Of a stretch of DNA of 28,402 nucleotides, positions 21,460 to 28,216 are shown one piece after another; positions within the stretch are counted from its first letter, which is position 1, and each line of letters begins with the position of its first letter. This stretch comes from a virus. Below the pieces are notes generated by a model, which was given only the letters and a program-made list of their open reading frames with translations, searched no databases and was not told the DNA's origin. A program made the position numbers and the translations under genes. Location: positions 1 to 28,402 of IMG/VR virus record IMGVR_UViG_3300031515_000002; one strand, written 5' to 3'.

Positions 21460-21460
21460 T

Positions 21461-21727
21461 ATGACAAAAACAAATAAACTACCACCATATTTTCAAGAAT
21501 ATTTAGACGAGCGTTTTAAACGCCTTGAAGATAATGTGAATGAAATTAAAGAATTGTTAAAAGGAGATGGTAGTGAAGGGTTGGTTGAAAAGGTTGAAAA
21601 ACACGATAAATGGATTGAGGGTTTTGAGGTAAAGATGGGGATGGTTGCTACTATTTTAGGAACTGTTTTTGCTTTAGCCTTTTCTCTTGTTAAAGATATT
21701 ATCACTAATATATTTAAGTTTAGATAA
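21461..21727 (+). CDS. XhlA-like holin accessory protein
   Basis: An 88-residue protein with a charged coil (EYLDERFKRLEDNVNEIKEL, then LVEKVEKHDKWIEGFE) followed by one membrane segment (GMVATILGTVFALAFSLV). This coil-plus-TM layout is that of XhlA-type accessory lysis proteins beside endolysins. It starts one base after the endolysin stop. Confidence 0.7.
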   Translation: MTKTNKLPPYFQEYLDERFKRLEDNVNEIKELLKGDGSEGLVEKVEKHDKWIEGFEVKMGMVATILGTVFALAFSLVKDIITNIFKFR

Positions 21728-21729
21728 CT

Positions 21730-21876
21730 ATGATTACAGGAATAAAAGAGAATAAAAAATTTGGATTTTGGGTTGTTTATAAAAACTATAACAAACACGG
21801 ATTAACTGATGTAAGAGAATACTTTACTAACAAAAATGACGCTGAAAAAAGGCTTTTAGAGTTAAAAGTTAAATAA
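21730..21876 (+). CDS. 48-residue hypothetical protein
   Basis: A small gene read directly from the sequence: starts MITGIKENKKFGFWVVYKNY and ends RLLELKVK. It fits tightly between two lysis genes with only 2 and 5 bases between. The fold looks like a small beta-hairpin plus helix, as in short AP2-like or integrase N-terminal DNA-binding domains, but identity is uncertain. Confidence 0.65.
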   Translation: MITGIKENKKFGFWVVYKNYNKHGLTDVREYFTNKNDAEKRLLELKVK

Positions 21877-21881
21877 AAAAT

Positions 21882-22115
21882 ATGAAAAAATCACCAATTT
21901 TGGAAGCCATAAAAGAAGCAGGACGATATTCCGTTTTTATGGCAATATCAGTTTTTGTTTCAATCCTATCTCAAAAGTTAGCAAATATGCCACAAAACGA
22001 TACAATGATTGTGTTTTTGACTTTGGCTTTAAGAGTAGTGGATAAATATTTACACGAAAACAATAAAGAAAAAAGAGATGAAGAAATAAAACCATCAGGG
22101 TTATTGCCATTTTAA
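21882..22115 (+). CDS. Holin-like membrane protein
   Basis: A 77-residue protein with an N-terminal charged helix (LEAIKEAGRYSV), a membrane segment (FMAISVFVSILSQKLA), a second moderately hydrophobic segment (MIVFLTLALRVVDKYL) and a charged tail. Size, two-segment topology and place by the endolysin fit a small holin forming the lysis pore. Confidence 0.65.
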   Translation: MKKSPILEAIKEAGRYSVFMAISVFVSILSQKLANMPQNDTMIVFLTLALRVVDKYLHENNKEKRDEEIKPSGLLPF

Positions 22116-22121
22116 ATTTTT

Positions 22122-22430
22122 ATGTCAGAAAGATTTAAGCCAAAATTACCTTTAAAAGAAATTACTACTTTTGCCCTTTCTTCTCTTGCTTTATATAGTA
22201 TTTCTTTATTAGCCTTCCCAAAGGAATTAAAAAAACGAGTAAGAGAAGAACAAAAAGGGGTTTGTGCTGATTGTGGAGAAAAGCCAAAAAAATTAGAAAT
22301 TCATCATATAATACCTCAAAGTATGGGAGGACCAGATACAAGAGACAACGCCGTTGGTTTATGCCCAGACTGCCACGACAAATGGGATGAGTTAGCAAAA
22401 CAAGGAAAGTTTTTTAAAAAGAAAAAATAA
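22122..22430 (+). CDS. HNH endonuclease-like protein with N-terminal hydrophobic segment
   Basis: A 102-residue protein. Residues 48-85 form an HNH domain: CADCG, HHIIPQSMGG, Asn76, CPDCH (Cys48, Cys51, Cys81, Cys84 for zinc; His61/62 and His85 catalytic). HNH nucleases often assist terminases or home. Before it lies a hydrophobic stretch (TFALSSLALYSISLLAF, 16-32) that could span a membrane, unusual for this class. Starts 6 bases after the holin-like gene. Confidence 0.8.
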   Translation: MSERFKPKLPLKEITTFALSSLALYSISLLAFPKELKKRVREEQKGVCADCGEKPKKLEIHHIIPQSMGGPDTRDNAVGLCPDCHDKWDELAKQGKFFKKKK

Positions 22431-22433
22431 TCT

Positions 22434-22904
22434 ATGGAAAAATATCGACCAAAAATTTTAGAACCACCAAAAGAAAAACCAACGAGGTTGAATGAACTTC
22501 AAGCGTATCAAAGGGTCTTTGAAAAAATGCTTTATGAAGAAGAGACGCCGGATGTTGGAAAAAGGTTTTTGAGGCTTTTGGCTGAAGTTCACGAACTTCA
22601 AGAATTTAAATCAATTCCAAATCTCAAAGAAGAACTTGAAACAAACGCACCTTTAAGACAAGCAATAGCAGGTGAAATAGTTGATGTTTTAATTTTGGGG
22701 ATTAATGTTTTAGACCATTTAGGTTTTGATGCAGAAAACAAGATTTTAGAAAAGATGAATATTAACTTTTCAAAATACAACGCTTATAGATTAAATTATT
22801 GGTTAAGTCAAGGATTGTCAAGAGAAGAAGCAATAAAAAGATTGAAAGAAGAGTGGAATGAGGCTTTTTCAAAAGATGAGTATGGGAATACTGTTTTTAA
22901 ATAA
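22434..22904 (+). CDS. MazG-like NTP pyrophosphohydrolase
   Basis: A 156-residue all-helical protein with the metal-binding pairs of the MazG/dUTPase superfamily: ExxE in LLAEVHELQEF (Glu51, Glu54) and ExxD in AGEIVDVLILG (Glu81, Asp84), then a KMNINFSKY segment. Family members hydrolyse NTPs or dNTPs to monophosphates, and phage MazG may lower alarmones or trim odd nucleotides. It lies at the end of the late region between HNH and zinc-ribbon genes. Confidence 0.75.
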   Translation: MEKYRPKILEPPKEKPTRLNELQAYQRVFEKMLYEEETPDVGKRFLRLLAEVHELQEFKSIPNLKEELETNAPLRQAIAGEIVDVLILGINVLDHLGFDAENKILEKMNINFSKYNAYRLNYWLSQGLSREEAIKRLKEEWNEAFSKDEYGNTVFK

Positions 22905-22930
22905 GATTAAAAGTTAAAAACTAAAAAAAA

Positions 22931-23155
22931 ATGAAAAAAAACAATAACACCGACCGCTACTGCCCATATTGTCGTCAAAAGGAGGTTGTTTTTAAGAAAG
23001 TTTATAAAGTTGGAGATGTTTTGCTTCGCTCCCCCAATCAATTTTATCTTTGTCAAAACCCCAACTGTGTTTTTTACATTCCAATAAAAACCCATAAACT
23101 CAATAAATCTTTATTTGATAGAGATTTTTATTATGTTAAATCAAGCCTGTGGTAA
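22931..23155 (+). CDS. Zinc-ribbon small protein
   Basis: A 74-residue protein with two Cys pairs (Cys11 and Cys14 in YCPYC, Cys41 and Cys46 in CQNPNC) as in a zinc ribbon. The rest is beta-like and basic. The start follows an A/T leader TTAAAAGTTAAAA. It overlaps the next gene by 7 bp. Role unknown; similar ribbons occur at 27834 and 23329. Confidence 0.75.
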   Translation: MKKNNNTDRYCPYCRQKEVVFKKVYKVGDVLLRSPNQFYLCQNPNCVFYIPIKTHKLNKSLFDRDFYYVKSSLW

Positions 23156-23334
23156 AATGGGAAAACATTTTAAGCAGAGAGGGTGTAATGAAGATTTTAA
23201 GAATTAGTCCAGCCACCTATAAACGCTGGCTCAAAGATGGGTTTTTAGCAAAGATTAAAAGAAAAGTAGGAAATAGATTTTTGTTTGATAAAGAGGAGTT
23301 GTTAAAAGAGATTGAGAAAATGCCTGAATTATAA
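23149..23334 (+). CDS. Excisionase/MerR-type HTH protein
   Basis: A 61-residue protein. Residues 8-55 form a winged HTH of the Xis/MerR type (REGVMKILRISPATYKRWLK, then GNRFLFDKEELLKEI). Start: GTG at 23149, overlapping the previous TAA; an internal ATG would cut the HTH. It is the last plus-strand gene and converges on the minus-strand operon, the two stops sharing TTATAA. Likely a DNA-binding regulator. Confidence 0.7.
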   Translation: MVKWENILSREGVMKILRISPATYKRWLKDGFLAKIKRKVGNRFLFDKEELLKEIEKMPEL

Positions 23335-23586
23335 CTTTTTATTTTTAAAATACTCATCGCTTATTCTTTTTTGTAAAATTTTTAAATTTATTAAATACCT
23401 ATTTCTTATTATTTGGCTTGTATGTATATCATTCCCATCTTCTGAGCAAGGATGCAATGAGCCAAATAAAAACTTATTTATTTGAACAATTTGACCACAA
23501 CGACTACAAACATTATATTCTTTTTTTCTTTTTTTTATAAATATGAAAATTGTTAAAATGGTTAAAAAAATAACTAAAATTAACAT
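23329..23586 (-). CDS. Membrane-anchored zinc-ribbon protein
   Basis: An 85-residue protein. Residues 1-17 are a strong membrane segment (MLILVIFLTILTIFIFI), followed by KKRKK and a zinc-binding-like set (Cys27, Cys30, Cys47, His45/55: VCSRCG then HPCSEDGNDIH). Orientation is probably cytoplasmic for the ribbon by the positive-inside rule. Last gene of the early operon. Function unknown. Confidence 0.65.
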   Translation of the reverse strand: MLILVIFLTILTIFIFIKKRKKEYNVCSRCGQIVQINKFLFGSLHPCSEDGNDIHTSQIIRNRYLINLKILQKRISDEYFKNKKL

Positions 23587-23602
23587 ATATTTTTACATAA
23601 AC

Positions 23603-24028
23603 TTATAACTCCTCCGTATCCTTCCAAATTACTCTTTGCCCATCTATTGCCTGTGTCTTCCACTTTGAATATGGCTCTTCATTAACATCAGCCAAATAAT
23701 ACTCTCTAATTAACGGCTTCCAAATATACTTTTTTCCACCTCTTTTTACTTTTAACTTTCGCCAAGCAAATAAATAGGCGGGTTGGTCGGTGTCAAGCCA
23801 GTAATTTAGAATTGGATTTTCAACCATCTTTTTATGATGTTTTTGAAAATTATCCATAGTAGTTGCTTGAATACCGCAGACAGAGTGTCGAAAGACAGCA
23901 ATCATATCAAAAAGATTAAAGAGGTCAACTGACTTTTTTGAGTATTTATTCCAAAACTCTACATTGCCAACGATAGCTCCTAAATCTTTTAAATAATCCC
24001 TTGTTTTTTGTTTGATGTTTGTTTTCAT
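23603..24028 (-). CDS. Putative PD-(D/E)XK-like nuclease (VRR-NUC/Hjr type)
   Basis: A 141-residue protein. The segment VDLFNLFDMIAVFRHSVCGIQATTMDNF has the order Asp, 10-20 residues, I-Q-x-T seen in small phage resolvase-like nucleases of this superfamily, followed by WLDTDQPAYLFAWRK. The usual Lys of the ExK motif is not obvious, which lowers confidence. It ends in a basic segment. It is preceded by a stem-loop directly before its start. Confidence 0.5.
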   Translation of the reverse strand: MKTNIKQKTRDYLKDLGAIVGNVEFWNKYSKKSVDLFNLFDMIAVFRHSVCGIQATTMDNFQKHHKKMVENPILNYWLDTDQPAYLFAWRKLKVKRGGKKYIWKPLIREYYLADVNEEPYSKWKTQAIDGQRVIWKDTEEL

Positions 24029-24033
24029 ATTTT

Positions 24034-24057
24034 TCAGTCTCTATTACAATAGAAACT
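24034..24057 (-). promoter_or_regulatory. Stem-loop at the start of the nuclease-like gene
   Basis: CAGTTTCTATT and AATAGAGACTG pair (11 bp with one wobble) and end five bases before the ATATG start at 24028. It could hide or expose the start codon, or end an upstream RNA. Confidence 0.5.
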
Positions 24058-24076
24058 GAATTAACTTTCAATTCCT

Positions 24077-24085
24077 ATTATAACA
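24077..24085 (-). promoter_or_regulatory. Possible extended -10 promoter after the tRNA-like RNA
   Basis: On the minus strand TGTTATAAT lies at the tRNA-like 3' end, an extended -10 box. No good -35 (only TTCGAG at 18 bp). It could start a short transcript for the gene at 24028. Confidence 0.35.
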
Positions 24086-24086
24086 G

Positions 24087-24208
24087 TGGCTCTTGGGAGG
24101 CTCGAACTCCCATCTTCCCCTTCTTTTCTCCTGCTGTTGGGATTAGAGACCCGTCATCAGCAGATGACGGTTTTGGGGAAATGTTTCCACCAGCAACACC
24201 AAAGAGCC
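24087..24208 (-). tRNA. tRNA-like RNA with oversized anticodon loop
   Basis: 122 nt on the minus strand. GGCTCTT pairs perfectly with AAGAGCC (acceptor, 7 bp, discriminator A, no CCA encoded). D arm GTGT/ACAT has a loop containing GG. T arm GGGAG/CTCCC has loop TTCGAGC. Between D and T arms TCCCC pairs with GGGGA as an anticodon stem, but the loop is about 54 nt instead of 7 and holds a hairpin (CCGTCATC/GATGACGG) and GGGTCTCTAATCCC. No U33-anticodon order is clear at the loop edges, so the decoding identity is unknown; a CTA triplet in the inner loop is a weak candidate. It may be an intron-bearing, degenerate or specialised tRNA-like RNA. Confidence 0.5.
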
Positions 24209-24214
24209 TTAAAA

Positions 24215-24298
24215 CTAAAAAAACCTTGTATTTCTTAAAATTAATAATGTTGCTATTGCTCCGATTAAAAACCAAAGCATTTTTTCAAGTGGTGTCAT
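24215..24298 (-). CDS. 27-residue membrane microprotein (candidate)
   Basis: Short frame MTPLEKMLWFLIGAIATLLI, then LRNTRFF, with a single membrane segment and a basic end. It starts 18 bases after the preceding stop and ends seven bases before the tRNA-like RNA. Size means coding is uncertain; the hydrophobic pattern and clean fit support it. Confidence 0.4.
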   Translation of the reverse strand: MTPLEKMLWFLIGAIATLLILRNTRFF

Positions 24299-24316
24299 AG
24301 TTTGACTTATAACAAG

Positions 24317-24577
24317 TTATTTATTGTTTTTAACTTTTAACTTATTTTCTCCTCTCCTCAATTTATTTCTAATGAAGGTGGGAATATTTAACCAATCCCC
24401 TTCATTTACCACCATCACTTTTCTGGGTGGATACTTAGTTTTTGCATACCCTTTTCTTTCAACCTCAAAACTAACTTTTTTCCACTTAAAAGGAAAGCCT
24501 TCTTTTATAAGGCGGTATATCACTTTTGGATGAAGATTGTATTTTTTAGCCAGTTGTGGGACAGTTAAGTATGTCAT
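24317..24577 (-). CDS. Small HTH DNA-binding protein
   Basis: An 86-residue basic protein. Residues 1-32 form an excisionase/MerR-like HTH (YLTVPQLAKKYNLHPKVIYR), then a wing and basic tail (YPPRKVMVVNEGDW, then RNKLRRGENKLKVK). It overlaps the nuclease gene by 4 bp in an ATATG context. Likely an early or recombination regulator. Confidence 0.75.
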   Translation of the reverse strand: MTYLTVPQLAKKYNLHPKVIYRLIKEGFPFKWKKVSFEVERKGYAKTKYPPRKVMVVNEGDWLNIPTFIRNKLRRGENKLKVKNNK

Positions 24578-25110
24578 ATTATTTTCTTCTCCTTAAAAAA
24601 CTTATAAATCTCATATCCTAAACCATCAATAAAATCCCTTGCTTCATCAATCATCTCATTATAAAACCACTTCATTGCCCAGTCGGTGTTTACCCCGTCA
24701 TAATGAATAACGTATATCTTTTCCACTGGTAGTTTTTGAGATTGACAAAGTAAGGTATAGATTGATAATTGGGAACTGGATAAGTAAGAAACGGATGGGA
24801 TTTTACCAGTCTTTAACTCATATATCACCCCTTCATCATAAACATCTATCACTCCAACTAAATCCCACAACTCGTTATATTCTATTTGTATTTTTAACTC
24901 CGATTTTGGATTTTTTAACTTTAATCCCCCAAACTCTTTTGACAACTTATTTAAAGTTTTAACCACATCCTCATTTTCTTTATGTTTCTCTTTTCCAAAC
25001 TCTATTTCTTTGCTTACAATCTCTTTTAATCCAAGATAATAATTTACGGCATCATCTACTCTACCCCGTCGCCAAAAGTCCAAAAGTGTATATGACAACC
25101 TTAACTTCAT
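24574..25110 (-). CDS. Cas4/RecB-like PD-(D/E)XK exonuclease
   Basis: A 178-residue nuclease with motif order of the RecB/Cas4-like PD-(D/E)XK group: His43 (KEKHK), Asp89 (LVGVIDVYD), Glu98 and Lys100 (YELKTGK), Gln114 and Tyr118 (QLSIYTLL). It cleaves or resects DNA. No Fe-S Cys cluster is evident. With the ERF protein two genes upstream it makes a two-component recombination system in which the exonuclease exposes ssDNA for annealing. Confidence 0.85.
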   Translation of the reverse strand: MKLRLSYTLLDFWRRGRVDDAVNYYLGLKEIVSKEIEFGKEKHKENEDVVKTLNKLSKEFGGLKLKNPKSELKIQIEYNELWDLVGVIDVYDEGVIYELKTGKIPSVSYLSSSQLSIYTLLCQSQKLPVEKIYVIHYDGVNTDWAMKWFYNEMIDEARDFIDGLGYEIYKFFKEKKII

Positions 25111-25547
25111 ACTTTTTCTTCCAAACTTTTAACCTCGTCTTTTAATCTCAAAGACAAACTTTTTTCCCTTTCTTTAGCAACTACTCCTTCTGGCAACTCT
25201 CCGTATTCTTTGACATAGTTGTCAATCGCTTCCGTGTCTGGTTTTTCGTAAACCACTATTCTATAAAACCCTTGTGCTTTTTGTGGGTCTTGAATTTCGT
25301 ATTTTGCCCCGTGATAAGAGTAAATTGCTTTTACCATTCTTCCCTCAACCCCCTTAAAGTTGGGTAAAATACTTTCCCCTGCTTGTTTTATTTGCTCTTT
25401 TACCCTTTCAATTGCCTCATCTATTTTCTTTTTAATCTTTAATAACTTTACCAACTCCTCTTCTGCTTCTTTTTTAAAAACTAATTTACCTCCCTCTTCT
25501 GCTAATTTTGAAATCTCGTCTGGATAAATAACTATTTGATTTGTCAT
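25107..25547 (-). CDS. Hypothetical coiled protein of recombination cassette
   Basis: A 146-residue protein overlapping both neighbours by 4 bp, between ERF and the exonuclease. Residues 25-60 form a coiled coil (LVKLLKIKKKIDEAIERVKE); 60-115 are beta-like (MVKAIYSYHGAKYEIQD, GFYRIVVYEKPDT). The placement resembles Gp157-like or nuclease-modulator genes seen between annealing protein and nuclease, but I do not identify the family. Confidence 0.75.
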   Translation of the reverse strand: MTNQIVIYPDEISKLAEEGGKLVFKKEAEEELVKLLKIKKKIDEAIERVKEQIKQAGESILPNFKGVEGRMVKAIYSYHGAKYEIQDPQKAQGFYRIVVYEKPDTEAIDNYVKEYGELPEGVVAKEREKSLSLRLKDEVKSLEEKV

Positions 25548-26284
25548 TTTTTCTTTAAAGCAACTGTTAATATGTCTGATGCTTGCTTCATAGTTAAGTT
25601 ATCTACATTTCCTTTAAAATCTATTTTTTTTGCTTTTATTAACTCTCTAATTGCATGTTTTTGTTTTTCAGTTGCCGGCTGGGTTTCTTTTGCTAATTTA
25701 TCAAATTCAGCAATTTTTCTTTTTTCAGCATTTGTATAAGTTGGTTTGACCGAGATAGCATCATCATCCTCATCTGCCGTCATTATTCCAAAAGCATTAC
25801 AAAAAGCATACCTTTTTGCAAATGTTAAAGCAGAGGCATATTTTTGTGGTTCAGACATATATCCTTCTTTGTCAATCCCAACCTCAAATGAAGATTGTTC
25901 ACTATGTCCTTCAATATGTCTTACAATACAAATTGCTTTTACTCTATCTCCTATAACCTCGCTGTTTATTTGATAAGAAAAATTATGTTTTTTAATTAGA
26001 TCTTTAACTTGTAATACTATATCTTCAAGAGGTGCGTATGTGTATCTAAGAGTGCCATCTTTGTTTCTAACTTGTCTTGTTTTTTTAATTGGTGGCAACT
26101 CACTTTGAAGTTCTGCCATTTCTCTAAAAAACTCACTTTTTGCCCACTCTTCTTTTAATTCTTTTCTCATAGCCAATAATCTTTCCATCGTTCCAACATC
26201 TACTTTTGCGTTAATGGCTTTTTCGATTAAAGCCTCAGGTGAAAAAGCCAAGCCTGTTTTTGTGATGCTTTTATTATCTGCCAT
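25544..26284 (-). CDS. erf: ERF-family single-strand annealing protein
   Basis: A 246-residue protein with ERF hallmarks: YAPLEDIV (84-90), RHIEGHSEQSSF (122-133), SALTFAKRYAFCNAFGI (151-167) and an acidic DEDDD (171-175) after TA. The C-terminus is Lys rich with KAIRELIK-type helices. ERF proteins coat and anneal ssDNA in phage recombination and genome circularisation. Placed with a Cas4/RecB-like nuclease. The start is in an AATATGG context after a TTAAAAGTTAAAA-type leader. Confidence 0.92.
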   Translation of the reverse strand: MADNKSITKTGLAFSPEALIEKAINAKVDVGTMERLLAMRKELKEEWAKSEFFREMAELQSELPPIKKTRQVRNKDGTLRYTYAPLEDIVLQVKDLIKKHNFSYQINSEVIGDRVKAICIVRHIEGHSEQSSFEVGIDKEGYMSEPQKYASALTFAKRYAFCNAFGIMTADEDDDAISVKPTYTNAEKRKIAEFDKLAKETQPATEKQKHAIRELIKAKKIDFKGNVDNLTMKQASDILTVALKKK

Positions 26285-26313
26285 ATTATTTATTTCTAAC
26301 TTTTAACTTTTAA

Positions 26314-26679
26314 TTAGGTTGATAAATTTTCTTCTCTTCTAATCCAAACTAAATCAATCTTATAATGTTTAATTAAAGATCTTAAAATCAAAATAGATAA
26401 CTTTAATCTTTCTTCTTTTATATTCCAATCTTTTAAAATTGAATTTATAACGAATTGACTGTCTGATTTTATTATTTTTTTATTTGTTCTTATTGCTTCG
26501 CAAATAGCGACAAACAAAGCAAAAATTTCTGCTTCTTGCGAAGTGTTTTGGTTTGAGTTAAGATAAAGTTCAAGTCTTTCATTTTTTGAATGATTTACTT
26601 TGGCTACTGCTTGTCCTCTTGCTAAAAATTGATTTATATTTATCAATCCCCCATCACAAAAAATTTCATTTTTTTGCAT
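26314..26679 (-). CDS. RNase H-like protein, copy B
   Basis: 121 residues from the ATG at 26679 (AATATG); an upstream ATG at 26694 overlaps the preceding gene. It shares CDGG, QEAEI, KSDSQFV and LKLSILILRSLIKHYKIDL with copy A, and stops at REENLST, so the normal final Asp is again replaced, at the same place. The paralogy to 10616-10990 is clear by eye. It may process replication primers, or be an inhibitor or RNA-binding derivative. In the early operon between ERF and transglycosylase. Confidence 0.82.
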   Translation of the reverse strand: MQKNEIFCDGGLININQFLARGQAVAKVNHSKNERLELYLNSNQNTSQEAEIFALFVAICEAIRTNKKIIKSDSQFVINSILKDWNIKEERLKLSILILRSLIKHYKIDLVWIRREENLST

Positions 26680-26680
26680 A

Positions 26681-27277
26681 TTATTTGTTTTCAAAATAAC
26701 TATTAATCAATTTTTCTGCTTCTTTTAAATATGCTTTGTATACTCCAGTGGAGTATACAACCCAAGGATTAAATCCTTGCTCTTTATATATTTGATAAGC
26801 CACTTTTACGTTGTCGAAGCAGTCATCCCATTTACCACCGAACTTATCAAACCTCCATTGGTGTAAAGGAAGGTGAATTTGCATTAAACCATAGTCATTT
26901 GTTTTTGATACTCTTTGACAATTCAACCCGCTTTCTGCCATTGCAATGGCATAGGCGGTTATATCTTTGCCAAAGTAAATATATATTGCCTCAAGTTCAG
27001 GTCGAAACTCTTTTCGGTTCTCAACCCTATGTTGGGATGCCAAAATTTGCCCAAATTTTGCCTTTTCCTGCGATTTTTTTGTTGGTTGCCTATAGGGATA
27101 GCCTTCGTTTCTTTTTATGATTGGAGATTGGAATTTAATTATAATCGGAGTTTGAATTGTATAATTAGTCCAAAACTTATAATTTAGATATTCAAAAAGA
27201 AGAAAAAGAATTAAGAAGATTAAAATTTTGGTTTTTAAATTTAATCCTTTTTTTTCAAAATTAATTTTTTTTATCAT
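26681..27277 (-). CDS. Membrane-anchored lytic transglycosylase (SLT-like)
   Basis: A 198-residue protein. Residues 14-32 are a membrane or signal segment (TKILIFLILFLLFEYLNY); 105-185 form a lysozyme-like SLT domain: catalytic Glu115 (AIAMAESGLNC), NDYGLMQIH (127-135), and DNVKVAYQIYKEQGFNPW. It would cleave glycan strands outside the membrane. Phage SLT domains are mostly in tail or internal virion proteins; this one is in the early, minus-strand operon next to the anti-CRISPR, so a lysis or entry role is less clear. Confidence 0.8.
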   Translation of the reverse strand: MIKKINFEKKGLNLKTKILIFLILFLLFEYLNYKFWTNYTIQTPIIIKFQSPIIKRNEGYPYRQPTKKSQEKAKFGQILASQHRVENRKEFRPELEAIYIYFGKDITAYAIAMAESGLNCQRVSKTNDYGLMQIHLPLHQWRFDKFGGKWDDCFDNVKVAYQIYKEQGFNPWVVYSTGVYKAYLKEAEKLINSYFENK

Positions 27278-27280
27278 ATA

Positions 27281-27814
27281 TTAAGCAGTCCTTTGGATAA
27301 AAAATATATCCAGAGGAATTTTTAATAACTCTTCTTTGCTTAAAATTTTACCTTCAGGAAGTCTTTCCCTTGGCACAAAAGCCAAGGCTTTGTCTCCAAT
27401 TTCAAAAAATATTTGAATACGATTAACTTCTACTTTAACACCCAATAAGCCACTTATCATTTCCGCCGTTGCTTGATGGCCAACGGCTGATATAAATTTT
27501 TTTGGAATAAAAAATTTTGCTGTTTCCAGGTCTATTTTTTTTATGAAGAAATTAGCGTTTTCCCCTTTGAAAGGGGTAATCAGAGAGTTTAAGATGAAGA
27601 AGTTTTTAGAAGAAGAAATTTTGTCAAAGAAGAAGGTAAGTTGACCTCTTGCTCCATCTAAAACCTCTTTCAATTTTTTATCAAATTCTTCTTCGCTTTT
27701 AAATTTGAAAATTTCTAATAATTTATCTTCAACTTCTATTCTAAACAAACTTCTCACGATCTCTTCTCCCAAATCGTTAAATGTTAAGAATTTTTTTATG
27801 AAAAATTTTTTCAT
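27281..27814 (-). CDS. DUF1874/AcrIII-1-type ring nuclease anti-CRISPR with N-terminal extension
   Basis: 177 residues from the ATG at 27814 (ATATG). Residues 72-177 match the DUF1874 family of AcrIII-1 viral ring nucleases: FFILNSLITP (Ser77), FISAVGHQATAEMISGLLGV (His113), VNRIQ (Arg132), RLPEG (Arg151, Glu154). As I recall the SIRV1 gp29 active-site residues (S11, H47, R66, R85, E88), the spacing is identical. Such enzymes cut cyclic tetra-adenylate and so shut off type III CRISPR signalling. Residues 1-71 (DLGEEIVRSLFRIEVEDKLL, then EEFDKKLKEVLDGARG) are a charged helical extension I do not recognise; family members are usually about 110 residues. Upstream start codons at 27916 overlap the zinc-ribbon gene. 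Confidence 0.88.
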   Translation of the reverse strand: MKKFFIKKFLTFNDLGEEIVRSLFRIEVEDKLLEIFKFKSEEEFDKKLKEVLDGARGQLTFFFDKISSSKNFFILNSLITPFKGENANFFIKKIDLETAKFFIPKKFISAVGHQATAEMISGLLGVKVEVNRIQIFFEIGDKALAFVPRERLPEGKILSKEELLKIPLDIFFIQRTA

Positions 27815-27833
27815 ATTTTTTAAAAAATTAAAT

Positions 27834-28010
27834 TTATAACTCTGGTTCAGGTTCGTAATCATTGTCTTCTTCGTAATAATTACAAGTTGGTGAAACACAT
27901 TCCCAAAACCAAGCACTACCCTCTTGACCTTGCTGAATATTTCTTTGAAATTCTAACTCCATATAGCTTCCGCATTTTGGACAGACTTTTGGTAAATGTT
28001 GAACTGACAT
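27834..28010 (-). CDS. 58-residue zinc-ribbon protein
   Basis: A short gene read directly: starts MSVQHLPKVCPKCGSY and ends in an acidic tail (EEDNDYEPEPEL). Four Cys (10, 13, 38, 43: CPKCG, then CVSPTC) form a zinc ribbon of the kind also seen at 22931. It starts one base after the preceding stop and lies 19 bases before the ring nuclease gene. The acidic end could contact host proteins or polymerase; this is speculation. Confidence 0.75.
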   Translation of the reverse strand: MSVQHLPKVCPKCGSYMELEFQRNIQQGQEGSAWFWECVSPTCNYYEEDNDYEPEPEL

Positions 28011-28011
28011 A

Positions 28012-28188
28012 TTATTTTTCAGAAAAACTTTTAATAAATTTATCTAATTCTTCATCTATCAGTTCAACGATAGTAATTACCTTATTTTTTTCTTCAGACG
28101 GAAGGTTTTTCCCAATTGATAACAATTCGCCAAGAAGATAATAAATTTTTGTTTGTAAAAGGTTTAGTTTTATGTCTAATGATCGCAT
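28012..28188 (-). CDS. First gene of the early operon, 58-residue helical protein
   Basis: A short gene read directly: starts MRSLDIKLNLLQTKIYYLLG and ends IDEELDKFIKSFSEK. It is helical and mixed charge, with no known motif. It starts about 22 bases after the predicted transcript start and is followed after one base by the zinc-ribbon gene. Confidence 0.65.
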   Translation of the reverse strand: MRSLDIKLNLLQTKIYYLLGELLSIGKNLPSEEKNKVITIVELIDEELDKFIKSFSEK

Positions 28189-28216
28189 ATTTTTTATTTA
28201 ACTTTTAACTAATTTC

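Noticed and set aside
24087-24208. tmRNA
   Set aside because: Too short, no Ala-type G-U pair in the acceptor stem, and no tag-like frame ending in a stop.
24078-24275. Minus-strand 65-codon frame over the tRNA-like RNA
   Set aside because: It overlaps the complete acceptor, D and T arms; the amino acid sequence has no sign of a fold.
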